Counted from the stretch's first letter, positions 1 through 9,078 are shown. The stretch: DNA of 64,000 nt from Calothrix sp. PCC 7103 (GCF_000331305.1 NZ_KB217478.1:2091679-2155678); one strand, 5' to 3'. The notes: generated by a model from the letters alone, not told the origin. Translations and numbers: made by a program.

Positions 1-1
1 T

Positions 2-133
2 GCAGATGCAAAGGCTAGACGAACTTTTAAAGAAATGTATGGAATTGACGGGGGTTTTGTAAATGAGACAGCATGTGTAGAGGACGGGCAAGGATGCCCA
101 TCCCACAAGGCATGTCAATCACAATGCGTGTAA
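2..133 (+). CDS. C-terminal end of an unidentified protein (gene enters from the left)
   Basis: An open frame runs from the window edge to a TAA at 131-133 and encodes 43 residues. The tail is cysteine-rich (ETACVEDGQGCPSHKACQSQ), which could suggest metal binding, but I do not recognise the family. The last third of the frame overlaps a short repeat (GGGCAAGGATGCCCAT, about 88-103) that recurs at 27.07, 56.14 and 57.82 kb as non-coding DNA, so the native C-terminus may have been replaced by repeat sequence. It converges on patB with only 30 bp between the two stops. Confidence 0.45.
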   Translation, partial: ADAKARRTFKEMYGIDGGFVNETACVEDGQGCPSHKACQSQCV

Positions 134-163
134 ATAATGCAACTGTAAAAGAACCCACCCCTA

Positions 164-1753
164 CTATGCGATACCTAATACTTTGCGTAGGACTGTTTGG
201 TCTTCTGACTTGACTTTTAGGCGCCCATTTTCAATATCGCGTATCCAGCTTTGGCTTTTACCTGCGAGTTTAGCTAGTTCGCGCTGGCTCATATTGAGTT
301 TCTTTCTTGCTTGGGAAATTTGGTCACCTATTAGTCCAGATGTGGTTTTAGTTTTTTTTCTGTTTCTTGTTGTGGCAAGATGCTTTTTTTCGGCTTCGGA
401 TAGTGCTTGCTCAAGTTCGGGTGGCAGGTCAAAGGACAAAATGCGTGCGTTCATGAGTAAGTTCCATTTACCTCTTGGACCTGCATCGGTGAGACGTGAG
501 TTACCACCACCGTCATTAATCCAAAATTCGATAGCTTCGTCGGGGTCTTCAGGAATATCAACTAGCTTTGCCCACATTGGTTGAATGTTAGGTGGATAGG
601 TAACGGGGTCGAATTTGGGTTTCATTCCGTAGTGATTTAGTACTTCTAAGTCACTTTCAAAGGTACGCAGTAAACGTTTGCGGTCGTCACGCTGTCTGCA
701 AGCTGTGGCAACTTTTTGCTCTCCATAGGCAACGCGAAGTAATGTAGGGACGGTGATTCGCTGTTCTTTACCCATTTTGGTTTTGAATAATAACCACAAC
801 ATTAAACGCGCGGCGCCTTCGTGTTGTTGCCATATACTCATAACAGTGTTTAACAGCGATTTAGGTAAACTACCATATTGAAAATAGGCGTTACGCTGTT
901 TACAGCCTTGCTTGTTTAGAAAATACTGTGCCCAAATTCCAGCTTTGACCTTAAAAGTTAATCCAATTAGATATTTACATCCCTTGTCGTCTTCTTGGAA
1001 GTGGTGCTGAATATCCACCAAGTGCCACAAGGGACTTTTTTCTATTTTAAATCCTGGTACTCTACCCTGCTGTGCCCAACTAATTGATGTCATTAGCGAA
1101 CAACAACTGCGAACCCAGTTTTTCATCAATGTTAGCTTCGCAGTTTTGTTGAGGTCTTTACGCTTCTCTAATCCCAAATATTTCTCGATTTGTTTGTCAT
1201 CTATAACAAACTCTTGCTTCCACGGTTCGTTAACGGCAGTTGCATGTGCCGCAAAAATTAGATTTACACAAGCAGCGCGAATATCCAAAGCTTCAACTGC
1301 TGCTGTTGTTGTCGCAAGTTGATTTTCACTAAATGGTACTGCCAGATGAAAAGCTATGTTACCCTTACCTTGGTTAACTTGACGCCGATAGCAGATATAC
1401 CCATCTTCATCTAGTTCCCACGGTAGAGACGTGCGTTGTGCTAAAACATTAGAAGCTTCCCAAATTGCAATTGCAGAAGCAAAGGGATTATTCTTGCCGT
1501 TAACAAATAAATTTGAACTAGTGATTTCGCGTGGTTCAATCTTGCATCTTCCTCTCTTTACCTGCAAAGGAATCGGAGATTTAGTCGGACATACGGTCAA
1601 ACATTGAGGTTCGGAGTAGAAACCCTCACAGTTATTACATAGACAAGGGTCAATCCAATATTCATCATTTACAAGCTTGATAGCACCCACAGGGCATTGA
1701 GGACGACATTTATCGCATTCAATGCAACTGCTATTTGGAATTGTGTAAGGCAT
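164..1753 (-). CDS. patB: PatB/CnfR: ferredoxin-domain transcriptional activator of nitrogen-fixation genes
   Basis: This 529-residue protein fuses an N-terminal 2x[4Fe-4S] ferredoxin domain to a C-terminal helix-turn-helix. Cluster cysteines are visible at C10, C13, C16, C20 and C37, C39, C42, C51, C55; the second group has irregular spacing. The XRE-type HTH occupies about residues 478-529 (motif MSQRELAKLAGKSQSWIRDI). The middle 350 residues have no recognised catalytic motif. Length and architecture match PatB of Anabaena, called CnfR in Leptolyngbya, an oxygen-sensitive activator of nif genes that is needed for diazotrophic growth in heterocysts. It is divergent from fdxB and the cox2-type operon, the arrangement I recall from Anabaena. 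Redox sensing through the clusters is family knowledge, not shown here. Confidence 0.93.
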   Translation of the reverse strand: MPYTIPNSSCIECDKCRPQCPVGAIKLVNDEYWIDPCLCNNCEGFYSEPQCLTVCPTKSPIPLQVKRGRCKIEPREITSSNLFVNGKNNPFASAIAIWEASNVLAQRTSLPWELDEDGYICYRRQVNQGKGNIAFHLAVPFSENQLATTTAAVEALDIRAACVNLIFAAHATAVNEPWKQEFVIDDKQIEKYLGLEKRKDLNKTAKLTLMKNWVRSCCSLMTSISWAQQGRVPGFKIEKSPLWHLVDIQHHFQEDDKGCKYLIGLTFKVKAGIWAQYFLNKQGCKQRNAYFQYGSLPKSLLNTVMSIWQQHEGAARLMLWLLFKTKMGKEQRITVPTLLRVAYGEQKVATACRQRDDRKRLLRTFESDLEVLNHYGMKPKFDPVTYPPNIQPMWAKLVDIPEDPDEAIEFWINDGGGNSRLTDAGPRGKWNLLMNARILSFDLPPELEQALSEAEKKHLATTRNRKKTKTTSGLIGDQISQARKKLNMSQRELAKLAGKSQSWIRDIENGRLKVKSEDQTVLRKVLGIA

Positions 1754-2582
1754 AAGGTAATGGCCACATTACTTCATTCGTATGCTTGATTAAAAACTAG
1801 CCCCTGGATAGCAGAATGTTAGTTCATATAAGTATTTAGAATACTTTGATTTTAATACTATTCAGGGTTATTAGTCGATTCGTTTTTATGCTGAATGTTT
1901 TCTATTCATAACAATTTCACAAACAACTTTACAAAGTTGTTCATAACGAGCCAAGATGTCTTGATTTTTCATATTCATAGCCCCAATAAAATTTCCTAAT
2001 CTTTCCTATTTATTTATCTGTACAAGCTAATAGTTCTTGAGTAACACAAGCGGCTATATTTAAAACTTCGGCGCCTTTGTTAATATTATTAATAAATAAT
2101 AAAACATATAAAATTGTAACCGAAATAACCCTTTGCATAAATAATATTGTAGAGTGCGCGACGTTTACAACAAACTAAATAACCTCGTAACGTCACGCAC
2201 CATATTATGATTTTTTTATTAATTGACAACAAATATCAAAGAAGGATGTTTTAAAAATTATAATATGTCATTCTGAGCGTAGCGTAAACGGAGTTTTCCC
2301 GTAGGGTAGAATCTGTAATATTGCAGCTAAAATGAGATGCTTCACTGCGTTCAGCATGACATTTGACAAGCAGTTCATAAAAATAATTTGCATTACAACA
2401 CAAAAATATTTAATAAGCATGTTTACAAACAAGAAATAAAAACAATTTTTTAACATAGACAATAATGTTACTTTTTCAAAAAAAAGCATCTGATAACATC
2501 AAAACTAGAGAGTGAATAAAGTACTAGTGCATCGAGTAAAATCTAGCACAAAATTAAACACAAAATTGCTGAAGGTTAACAC
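1754..2582. other. Divergent intergenic region between patB and fdxB
   Basis: This AT-rich stretch holds the promoters of two divergent genes. I see no convincing NtcA site. A GGCGCC lies near 2069. From about 2262 to 2362 there is an imperfect inverted repeat starting GTCATTCTGAGCGTAGCG and ending in TTCAGCATGACA, a dispersed repeat related to copies near 9.45, 18.03 and 54.60 kb. A 73-codon minus-strand frame across it looks like chance. Confidence 0.5.
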
Positions 2583-2876
2583 ATGGCTACTCTAACAGGT
2601 TTGACATTTGGTGGAAAAACTTGGACACCTAAATTTGTTCAAAAAATTGACCAAGATAAATGTATCGGTTGTGGCAGATGCTTCAAAATCTGTGGACACG
2701 ATGTATTGCTGTTAAAAGCAATGAATGAAGAAGGTGAGTTCGTCGAAGATGAAGAAGACGATGAAATTGAAAAGAAAGTCATGACTGTAAAAAATCCTGA
2801 CAATTGTATTGGTTGTGAAGCTTGTGCCAAAATTTGCTCGAAAAATTGCTACACTCATGCGTCGTTGGATAATTAA
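2583..2876 (+). CDS. fdxB: Ferredoxin III, nif-specific 2x[4Fe-4S] ferredoxin
   Basis: This 97-residue bacterial-type ferredoxin has two CxxCxxCxxxC motifs: C27, C30, C33, C37 and C75, C78, C81, C85. Between them is an acidic insert (residues about 50-66, [17 protein letters not shown]) typical of the nif-associated FdxB/ferredoxin III group. It is thought to carry low-potential electrons for nitrogenase or its cofactor assembly. It lies between divergent patB and the cytochrome oxidase operon on the same strand, with 319 bp and two hairpin repeats before coxB, so it probably has its own transcript. Confidence 0.9.
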   Translation: MATLTGLTFGGKTWTPKFVQKIDQDKCIGCGRCFKICGHDVLLLKAMNEEGEFVEDEEDDEIEKKVMTVKNPDNCIGCEACAKICSKNCYTHASLDN

Positions 2877-2882
2877 TTAACT

Positions 2883-2904
2883 GCACAGGCAGGAAAGCCT
2901 GTGC
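2883..2904 (+). terminator. Hairpin after fdxB, possible terminator
   Basis: GCACAGGC and GCCTGTGC form an 8-bp perfect stem with a 6-nt loop six bases after the fdxB stop codon. There is no immediate U-run, although TTTGTTTTT follows about 9 nt later. It could be a terminator or a dispersed repeat. Confidence 0.5.
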
Positions 2905-2938
2905 TACAATTTGTTTTTAAATATTTTTATAACACGTT

Positions 2939-2966
2939 GTAGAGACGCGCAAATTTGCGTCTCTAC
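2939..2966. repeat. Dispersed 28-bp palindrome, GTAGAGACGCG family
   Basis: Half-site GTAGAGACGCGCAA is followed by its near-perfect reverse complement. The same family occurs at 6020-6047, about 7288-7314 (degenerate), 32475-32503 and 61013-61041. It is non-coding and presumably a mobile or recombination-spread palindrome. Confidence 0.8.
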
Positions 2967-3195
2967 ATTTATGTTTATTATTAACATATATAATAAAAAA
3001 TAAGATATTAAAAAAACTTAAAAATTTTACTAAAATCTATCAAAGTGTGTCAAAACTAGAAATAGTAAAAACAGGTTTAAAGGTGTAAGAGCCAATTGCT
3101 ATCAAGTTATTAACCTTCAATTATTTATTTGAGCAATACTCGCGTATCTATAAAAGCAACACCTTCAACGACAAGAAACACTTATCGTTTTTAGT

Positions 3196-4290
3196 ATGCA
3201 ACAAGTTCCTGTTTCTCTTTTGACCCTTGTTGCTGGCATACTCGTTACACTTGTAAGCATCTGGGTAGGTCAGCACTCGGCTAGTTTGTTACCAGTGCAA
3301 GCATCTGAACAAGCTCCACTAGTAGACAGATTTTTCCAAATTTTGGTTGGTATTGGTACTGCATTGTTCTTGATAGTGCAAGGCGCCATTGTCATTTTCA
3401 TGTTTCAATATCGGCAGCGTCAAGGTGATGACCGAGATGGAACGCTAATCGAAGGAAATTTCCCGTTAGAAATATTCTGGACAGCGATTCCCTCGATAAT
3501 AGTCATTGGACTTGGAATATACAGCGTTGATGTATACACGCAGATGGGTGGTTTGAGTGTAGGACATCATTCAATGGCTGAACATGCTGCTGCACCAGTT
3601 AAGGGAGCTGCCCTAGCTGCGACATTAAACGAGTCTGATATTGAAGCACTGACTGAAGAAATACCTATAGACGAAGTTATTCCAGAACCAGCTTCAGACA
3701 GCAGTGAGTTGGCGCCAAATGAAGTTTCTCAGGAGACATCATTAGAAGAAGCACCCGTTAAAGCACCATTACTGGCGCCTATCGAAGAACCTATAACTCT
3801 CCCTGTTAAAACACCAATAAAAACACCTGTAAAAAAATTGGTAAATGTACCTCAACCAGGTATTGGTATTGGCGCCAACCCAAAAGTTTTAGGTAATGCG
3901 GCAGATTTAGTTGTGAATGTAACAGGTATGCAGTTTGCTTGGATATTTAATTATCCTGAAACTGATATTACATCTGGTGAACTACATGTACCTGTGGGCG
4001 CCGATGTTCAAGTCAATCTTGCCGCGTCGGATGTTATTCACTCATTGTGGATACCGCAATTCCGACTAAAACAAGACGCTATACCCGGACAAGCAACGGG
4101 TTTAAGATTTAAAGCTACCAGACCAGGTACATATCCGATAGTTTGTGCAGAACTTTGCGGAGGATATCACGGTTCGATGCGTTCTCAAGTCATTGTTCAT
4201 ACACCCGATGAATATCAAGAATGGCTCGAATCAAATCGTGTTGCTAGCGCACAAAATCAACAAATAGTAGCAGCTTTACAAAATCACTAA
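3196..4290 (+). CDS. coxB: Cytochrome c oxidase subunit II (heterocyst-type cox2 operon)
   Basis: This 364-residue protein has an N-terminal hydrophobic segment (about 5-30), a second membrane helix (about 50-75) and a C-terminal cupredoxin domain on the lumen/periplasmic side. The binuclear CuA ligands are visible as C317, C321, H325 and M328 in CAELCGGYHGSM, with the upstream ligand in DVIHSLW. It takes electrons from cytochrome c or plastocyanin and passes them to subunit I. An unusual acidic, Pro/Lys/Thr-rich linker of roughly 100 residues (about 130-230, containing LPVKTPIKTPVKK) separates the helices from the copper domain. Its position next to patB and fdxB suggests the heterocyst oxidase that respires O2 to protect nitrogenase. 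Confidence 0.93.
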   Translation: MQQVPVSLLTLVAGILVTLVSIWVGQHSASLLPVQASEQAPLVDRFFQILVGIGTALFLIVQGAIVIFMFQYRQRQGDDRDGTLIEGNFPLEIFWTAIPSIIVIGLGIYSVDVYTQMGGLSVGHHSMAEHAAAPVKGAALAATLNESDIEALTEEIPIDEVIPEPASDSSELAPNEVSQETSLEEAPVKAPLLAPIEEPITLPVKTPIKTPVKKLVNVPQPGIGIGANPKVLGNAADLVVNVTGMQFAWIFNYPETDITSGELHVPVGADVQVNLAASDVIHSLWIPQFRLKQDAIPGQATGLRFKATRPGTYPIVCAELCGGYHGSMRSQVIVHTPDEYQEWLESNRVASAQNQQIVAALQNH

Positions 4291-4295
4291 CATCT

Positions 4296-4312
4296 CCCCC
4301 CTTCAAAGGGGG
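4296..4312 (+). repeat. Short hairpin between coxB and coxA
   Basis: CCCCCTTCAAAGGGGG forms a tight GC stem just after the coxB stop, without a U-run. It may attenuate or stabilise the operon transcript, or be a dispersed repeat like those at about 6735 and 60250. Confidence 0.4.
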
Positions 4313-4340
4313 TGGGTAATCTATACTCAATACGAATTTT

Positions 4341-6023
4341 ATGACGTTACAACTTCCACAAAATAGTCCTCCTGGCAAAAAACCAGAGAATGTGGTCGTT
4401 ACTAGCCACACCACTCATCAAAAAGCTTGGAAATGGCACGACTACTTTACATTTAACGTTGACCACAAGGTAATTGGCATACAGTATTTAGTTACTGCAT
4501 TTGGATTTTATCTGATTGGTGGGTTGATGGCAGTAGCAATGCGTACTGAATTAGCGACTCCCGACCCCGATGTACTTGACCCAAATTTATACAACGCTTT
4601 CATGACCAATCACGGAACCATAATGATATTTTTATGGATCGTGCCAAGTGCTATTGGTGGTTTTGGGAACTATCTTGTACCACTAATGATAGGCGCCCGT
4701 GATATGGCATTTCCAAAGTTGAATGCCATTGCGTTTTGGCTTAACCCACCTGCTGGACTTTTGCTAGTAGCGAGTTTCTTCTTTGGTGGTTCACAGTCAG
4801 GATGGACGGCTTATCCTCCATTGTCGCTGATAACGGCGCCTATCGCTCAGAGTTTGTGGATTTTAGCAATTGTACTAGTTGGTACTTCATCAATTTTGGG
4901 TTCGGTAAACTTTGTCGTTACCATTCTCAAAATGAAAGTGCCTAGTATGCGCTGGGATCAACTACCTTTATTTTGCTGGGCAATTTTAGCAACCTCAGTT
5001 TTAGCGTTAGTATCTACTCCTGTATTAGCATCGGGGTTAGTTTTATTACTGTTTGATATCAACTTTGGAACATCATTTTTTAAACCAGATGCGGGTGGAA
5101 ACGTCGTTTTATATCAACACTTGTTCTGGTTCTACTCGCACCCGGCAGTGTATTTAATGATTCTGCCTGTGTTCGGTGTTATGTCCGAAGTGATTCCTGT
5201 ACATTCACGCAAACATATTTTTGGTTATAAAGCAATTGCCTACTCTAGCTTGGCGATTTGCGTAGTAGGTTTGTTTGTGTGGGTTCACCACATGTTTACC
5301 AGTGGCACCCCAGGTTGGATGCGGATGTTCTTTACTATTTCGACTTTGCTAGTTGCTGTACCGACTGGTGTGAAAATCTTTGGTTGGGTTGCAACACTTT
5401 GGCAGGGTAAAATTCGCTATACCAGCGCGATGTTATTTGCCATTGGTTTACTGTCAATGTTTGTTTTGGGTGGTATTGGTGGTGTAATGCTTGGAACCAC
5501 TCCCTTCGACATTCACGTTCACGACTCATATTATATAGTTGCTCACTTCCATTACGTACTATTTGGCGGTTCAGTATTTGGTATTTACTCAGGTATTTAC
5601 CACTGGTTCCCCAAAATGACTGGACGAATGCTAAATGAAACTTGGGGACGAGTTCACTTTGCCATAACTTTTGTTGGTACTCACCTGACTTTCTTCCCGA
5701 TGCACGAATTGGGACTACAAGGAATGCCTCGTCGTGTTGCTATGTATGACCCACAATTTACAGCTATTAACCAGCTTTGCACTTACGGCGCCTTTTTATT
5801 AGCTTTCTCTGTAATACCTTTTACTTTTAATGTGATTACGAGTTGGAGAAAAGGCGAAGTTGCAGGTGATAACCCTTGGAATGCGCTCACCCTGGAATGG
5901 ACAACTGCCTCACCCCCAGCAATTGAAAACTGGGAAGAATTACCTGTTGTTACGTATGGCCCATACGAATATGGTTTAACCGACAACCACCGTGCGGATG
6001 GTTTAGCGAATATCGGCGCGTAG
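4341..6023 (+). CDS. coxA: Cytochrome c oxidase subunit I (catalytic, heme-copper)
   Basis: This 560-residue, about 12-helix protein reduces O2 to water at the heme a3-CuB centre and pumps protons. Hallmarks are the low-spin heme histidine in TNHGTIMIFLW, the His-Tyr region FYSHPAVY (CuB ligand and cross-linked Tyr), the CuB pair VHHMFTSG, and the heme ligands in VHDSYYIVAHFHYV. The length is normal. The gene follows coxB by 50 bp and precedes coxC by 116 bp. Its stop codon (6021-6023) lies inside a dispersed palindrome at 6020-6047, so a repeat has landed at, or supplies, the extreme 3' end. Confidence 0.96.
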   Translation: MTLQLPQNSPPGKKPENVVVTSHTTHQKAWKWHDYFTFNVDHKVIGIQYLVTAFGFYLIGGLMAVAMRTELATPDPDVLDPNLYNAFMTNHGTIMIFLWIVPSAIGGFGNYLVPLMIGARDMAFPKLNAIAFWLNPPAGLLLVASFFFGGSQSGWTAYPPLSLITAPIAQSLWILAIVLVGTSSILGSVNFVVTILKMKVPSMRWDQLPLFCWAILATSVLALVSTPVLASGLVLLLFDINFGTSFFKPDAGGNVVLYQHLFWFYSHPAVYLMILPVFGVMSEVIPVHSRKHIFGYKAIAYSSLAICVVGLFVWVHHMFTSGTPGWMRMFFTISTLLVAVPTGVKIFGWVATLWQGKIRYTSAMLFAIGLLSMFVLGGIGGVMLGTTPFDIHVHDSYYIVAHFHYVLFGGSVFGIYSGIYHWFPKMTGRMLNETWGRVHFAITFVGTHLTFFPMHELGLQGMPRRVAMYDPQFTAINQLCTYGAFLLAFSVIPFTFNVITSWRKGEVAGDNPWNALTLEWTTASPPAIENWEELPVVTYGPYEYGLTDNHRADGLANIGA

Positions 6024-6047
6024 AGACGCGATTAATCGCGTCTCTAC
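6020..6047. repeat. Dispersed palindrome GTAGAGACGCGATT overlapping the coxA stop
   Basis: This is a perfect 28-bp palindrome of the family also at 2939 and 61013. The TAG of coxA is bases 2-4 of the repeat. A second repeat (CTCTGTGGTAA ... ACCACAGAGGCACGGAGG) fills about 6052-6108 before coxC. Confidence 0.8.
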
Positions 6048-6139
6048 CTGCGTCTCTGTGGTAAGAAAATTTATCTATTTTACCACAGAGGCACGGAGGG
6101 CACAGAGGTAAGAGTTTTTTCTCACTTAATATTTTATTT

Positions 6140-6730
6140 ATGACAGCAGTAACACCAACAGATACATCTCACCACGAGGAACATCCTGATTTAAGGGTTA
6201 TAGGTTTATTGACCTTTCTTGCTTCAGAGTCACTAATGTTTGGCGGATTCTTTGCTACTTACTTGTTTTTCAAAGGAGTAACTCCTGTTTTTCCGCCTAA
6301 AGGTACCGAGGTAGAGTTATATTTACCTGCTATTAACACTGCTATTCTGGTTTCTAGTAGCTTTGTGATTCACCTTGGTGATGCAGCAATTAAGCGTGGC
6401 AGCGTTTGGGGAATGCGGTTTTGGTATTTTGTTACCGCTATTATGGGCGCCACCTTTTTAGCTGGTCAAATTTACGAGTACCAGCATTTGGGATACGGTC
6501 TGACGACAAATGTATTTTCCAACTGCTTTTACATTTTGACTGGATTTCACGGTTTACACGTTTTTATCGGATTACTGTTAATTTTGGGTGTAATTTGGCG
6601 GTCGCGGCGCCAGGGTCATTATTCTGCCCGTAAACATACAGGTATTGAGATGGCTGAGATTTACTGGCACTTTGTGGATATTATTTGGATTATCTTGTTT
6701 GTGCTTTTGTATGTGATGACTCAGTTTTAA
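6140..6730 (+). CDS. coxC: Cytochrome c oxidase subunit III
   Basis: This 196-residue membrane protein has about five hydrophobic helices and the family motifs FLASESLMFGGFFATYLFF near residue 30, FHGLHVFIGL near 135 and EIYWHFVDIIWI near 175. Subunit III stabilises subunit I and supports proton uptake. It completes the coxBAC operon. A hairpin with complementary GATCCCCC and GGGGGATT arms at about 6733-6765 follows the stop and may end transcription. Confidence 0.94.
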   Translation: MTAVTPTDTSHHEEHPDLRVIGLLTFLASESLMFGGFFATYLFFKGVTPVFPPKGTEVELYLPAINTAILVSSSFVIHLGDAAIKRGSVWGMRFWYFVTAIMGATFLAGQIYEYQHLGYGLTTNVFSNCFYILTGFHGLHVFIGLLLILGVIWRSRRQGHYSARKHTGIEMAEIYWHFVDIIWIILFVLLYVMTQF

Positions 6731-6800
6731 TTGATCCCCCTAACCCCTCTTAATAAAGGGGGATTAAATTTAACTTCTAACTATTAAATTTTAATTTATT

Positions 6801-7274
6801 ATGTTTTCTTGGTTTAACGTTCCGGATGATATTAAACAACTATTAATACTCGCAGCAGATAATTGGCAAGATACATCAAAATCACAACACTATATAAATC
6901 AAGCACTAATTCAAACAAATAATTCTGTAGATGTTTTAGTCGCCGCATATCGTTACTTTTACTATAAAAATAATTATGAAATGGCACTAAGTACAGCTAG
7001 TCAGGTTATAAATAATATTAAAGACTCAGAAAATTTACCCGATAACTGGCAACAACTTCAACTTGTGTTATCAAGTCGTAAAGAAGACTCGCAAATTCGA
7101 CTTTATTTAAATGCTTATGCAGCTTCAGGATTAGTGCTAGCAAAGCTTGGTGATATTGAACAGGCTAAAACTATTTGCGTGCGTATTAAAGAAATTGATG
7201 TAAATAACGAATTTGCTGGCGCCAGTATTTTGCTTGATATTCTTACCCGTCCACCTGAAGAGGAAGATGATTAA
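6801..7274 (+). CDS. Small helical (TPR-like) protein downstream of cox operon
   Basis: This 157-residue soluble protein has predicted paired helices, tyrosine/alanine periodicity (VLVAAYRYFYYKNNYEMALSTA; ASGLVLAKLGDIEQAKTI) and an acidic C-terminus (RPPEEEDD). The pattern suggests two or three degenerate tetratricopeptide repeats, hence protein-protein contacts. It lies 70 bp after coxC on the same strand and may be cotranscribed, suggesting a role in oxidase assembly, but I do not recognise a characterised family. Confidence 0.7.
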   Translation: MFSWFNVPDDIKQLLILAADNWQDTSKSQHYINQALIQTNNSVDVLVAAYRYFYYKNNYEMALSTASQVINNIKDSENLPDNWQQLQLVLSSRKEDSQIRLYLNAYAASGLVLAKLGDIEQAKTICVRIKEIDVNNEFAGASILLDILTRPPEEEDD

Positions 7275-7468
7275 AATCCGCGCATTGTGGAGACACGATT
7301 AATCGCGTCTTTACATTTAGGTATTTTTCACAAATAATGTGAGACTGCTATATGTTACAATTCTGAACAATTTATCAAAATTATATTATTATTTAGAGAT
7401 GCAAGAAATAAAAATTATGTATTATTTATGGTTTCATGGGCAATTGAATATTTTTTGATTAAAGTTAT

Positions 7469-7835
7469 TTATCTTGATTTTAATATCTGAATTTTATTTA
7501 TTCTTTTAGTATATTCTTGCTTATTACCTTGCTGTAAATATAATGCGGCAGCTTTTTCTAAATCATTAATAGCTGCTGAGATATTTCCCTGCTGCTCGTA
7601 TATACCACTTCTATTGGTATAAAAAGTAGGTTCCTTAGAATTAATTTCAATTGCTTTATTAAAGTCATTGATTGCTGCTTCAAGTTTGTCTAATTTAAAG
7701 TAAGCAAAACCTCGTAAATTATAGTAATAACCATCTTTCGATTCTTCAGAAATTGTTTTAGTCAAGTCATCGATTGCAGCTTGATAATTTTTTAGCTGAT
7801 AATTAGTTCTACCTCTGTTATAGTTCCTGTATAGT
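7469..7835 (-). pseudogene. 5'-truncated tetratricopeptide-repeat protein
   Basis: The frame encodes about 120 residues with three TPR units (NYQAAIDDLTKTIS; KLEAAINDFNKAIEIN; NISAAINDLEKAAALYL) and ends KIQILKSR. No ATG precedes the first repeat: the frame opens at a TGA near 7850, and the first available start (TTG at 7765) would begin inside a repeat unit. It overlaps the 3' end of the next minus-strand gene in another frame. I read it as the C-terminal remnant of a longer TPR protein that lost its 5' end when it was joined to that gene. Confidence 0.6.
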
Positions 7836-8492
7836 AGACCGCATTCTCACTTCACTCGCTCCAGCACGCACGATAATTGATCGAACTAAAGACCCGAAAA
7901 TACGCCATCCTACTAGGCTTAAACTTGCATGTCTGGTTGCCAGCAGTAAATCTGATAATCGTACCTGTATAATTCCATCAAAAACTAGAGAGTTAGCGAT
8001 AACATCAGATGAATCACCTGGTAAAGGTGGTAAGTACATACGCTGCGTAGAATTAAACTTCAATAGCTCCCCAAGTAATTGTTTAGCGTTAGGGTCATCG
8101 GTTTTAATTGGCTGCACACGCAATAAGACTGCGTATTCACGGCGCCCTGGTACCAAATCGCAAGTGGAGGTAGCAATTGCAAATTTCATTCTAGTGATGC
8201 GCTCTCCTAAAAAATAGGCAGCGTCCGTACTAATAATGTCACCTTGTAAAAGGGTAAAGGGGTCTTCGTTTGCATTTATTAGACCCCGACTCAGCACATC
8301 CTGATAAATGATTGGTTCACGAATGAGAGCGCCTTTGGAGTTAAACAAATCCTGACGCTTGCTTGTCTTACCAAGTTTTTGAGCAAAATTTTGGATAATT
8401 TTGAGTGCTTGGTCATCGTGAGAAAGAGTTGAAAGACGTGCTTCAAGTTCTGCTAAATTTTCAGGCAAACCTGAGTTCGTTGCTATAGTCAA
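7818..8492 (-). CDS. Conserved-looking protein of unknown function (224 aa)
   Basis: This soluble protein has no signal peptide or membrane helix. Notable segments are QGDIISTDAAYFLGERITRM and MKFAIATSTCDLVPGRREYA, near the middle. The C-terminus (GWRIFGSLVRSIIVRAGASEVRMRS) is basic. It starts 6 bp after the stop of the 182-residue gene upstream, so the two are almost certainly one operon. I do not recognise the family; the pairing of two unknown soluble proteins is reminiscent of a toxin-antitoxin or regulatory pair, but that is speculation. Confidence 0.75.
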   Translation of the reverse strand: MTIATNSGLPENLAELEARLSTLSHDDQALKIIQNFAQKLGKTSKRQDLFNSKGALIREPIIYQDVLSRGLINANEDPFTLLQGDIISTDAAYFLGERITRMKFAIATSTCDLVPGRREYAVLLRVQPIKTDDPNAKQLLGELLKFNSTQRMYLPPLPGDSSDVIANSLVFDGIIQVRLSDLLLATRHASLSLVGWRIFGSLVRSIIVRAGASEVRMRSTIQEL

Positions 8493-8498
8493 TCAAAA

Positions 8499-9047
8499 TT
8501 ACTCCCATTCCGAAGTATTAGATGCATCAAGTGGGCGCCTAATCTGGCTAGGGTCAAGAATCACCTCATCATCCGGATCTATTTTCGAACTTTCAGGTTG
8601 CAAAGGCTCAAAGTGTTCGCGCGTGGGAAGTTCGGGTAAGTTGCCCAACATTGTAACTGTTTCTACTAATAGGTCAATACTTTCAGCATCAGGGTGTTTT
8701 TGCAAGACGCGCGCAGTACGTAATAGCACGCGCAACCCTCCACGCAAACGTTCAACATCACGAGCCAACCCTAAAAGATGTTGAAAGTCGCTTTCTTCCA
8801 AAATTCGATATTGCCCCGTTTTTGTTTGTAAAGTGGTTATTTTTCCATCTTTAACCGATTCAAGGGCTTTCGCTCCTTCTATACGAAATTTCTCGAATGA
8901 TGGAAAAACCCGACCATTATGTAAATTTATTAAATCTTTCACTTTAATTGTGATAAATGAAATATTGCCTACTCTTCCAATATTAACACACATTCCGTTG
9001 GTAATACGTTGGAAATTCTTTGATAAATCATTACTTAGAACAATCAA
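8499..9047 (-). CDS. Protein of unknown function, first gene of a two-gene operon (182 aa)
   Basis: This soluble protein has a beta-rich N-terminal half (GNISFITIKVKDLINLHNGRV), a helical middle (HLLGLARDVERLRGGLRVLL) and an acidic C-terminus (SSKIDPDDEVILDPSQIRRP). No known motif is seen. The DNA for LRTARVLQ (around 8697-8736) is duplicated, with a few changes, at the 5' end of the next upstream ORF (9298-9337). Confidence 0.72.
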   Translation of the reverse strand: MIVLSNDLSKNFQRITNGMCVNIGRVGNISFITIKVKDLINLHNGRVFPSFEKFRIEGAKALESVKDGKITTLQTKTGQYRILEESDFQHLLGLARDVERLRGGLRVLLRTARVLQKHPDAESIDLLVETVTMLGNLPELPTREHFEPLQPESSKIDPDDEVILDPSQIRRPLDASNTSEWE

Positions 9048-9078
9048 GTAACAACAACGTTATCCTGGTTTCCATTTA

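Noticed and set aside
183-584. 133-residue plus-strand frame
   Set aside because: It lies wholly inside patB on the other strand; its composition (Ser/Phe/Leu-rich) is that of an antisense shadow.
2268-2489. 73-residue minus-strand frame between patB and fdxB
   Set aside because: It is built largely from a dispersed GTCATTCTGAGCG repeat plus AT-rich spacer, with no ribosome site.
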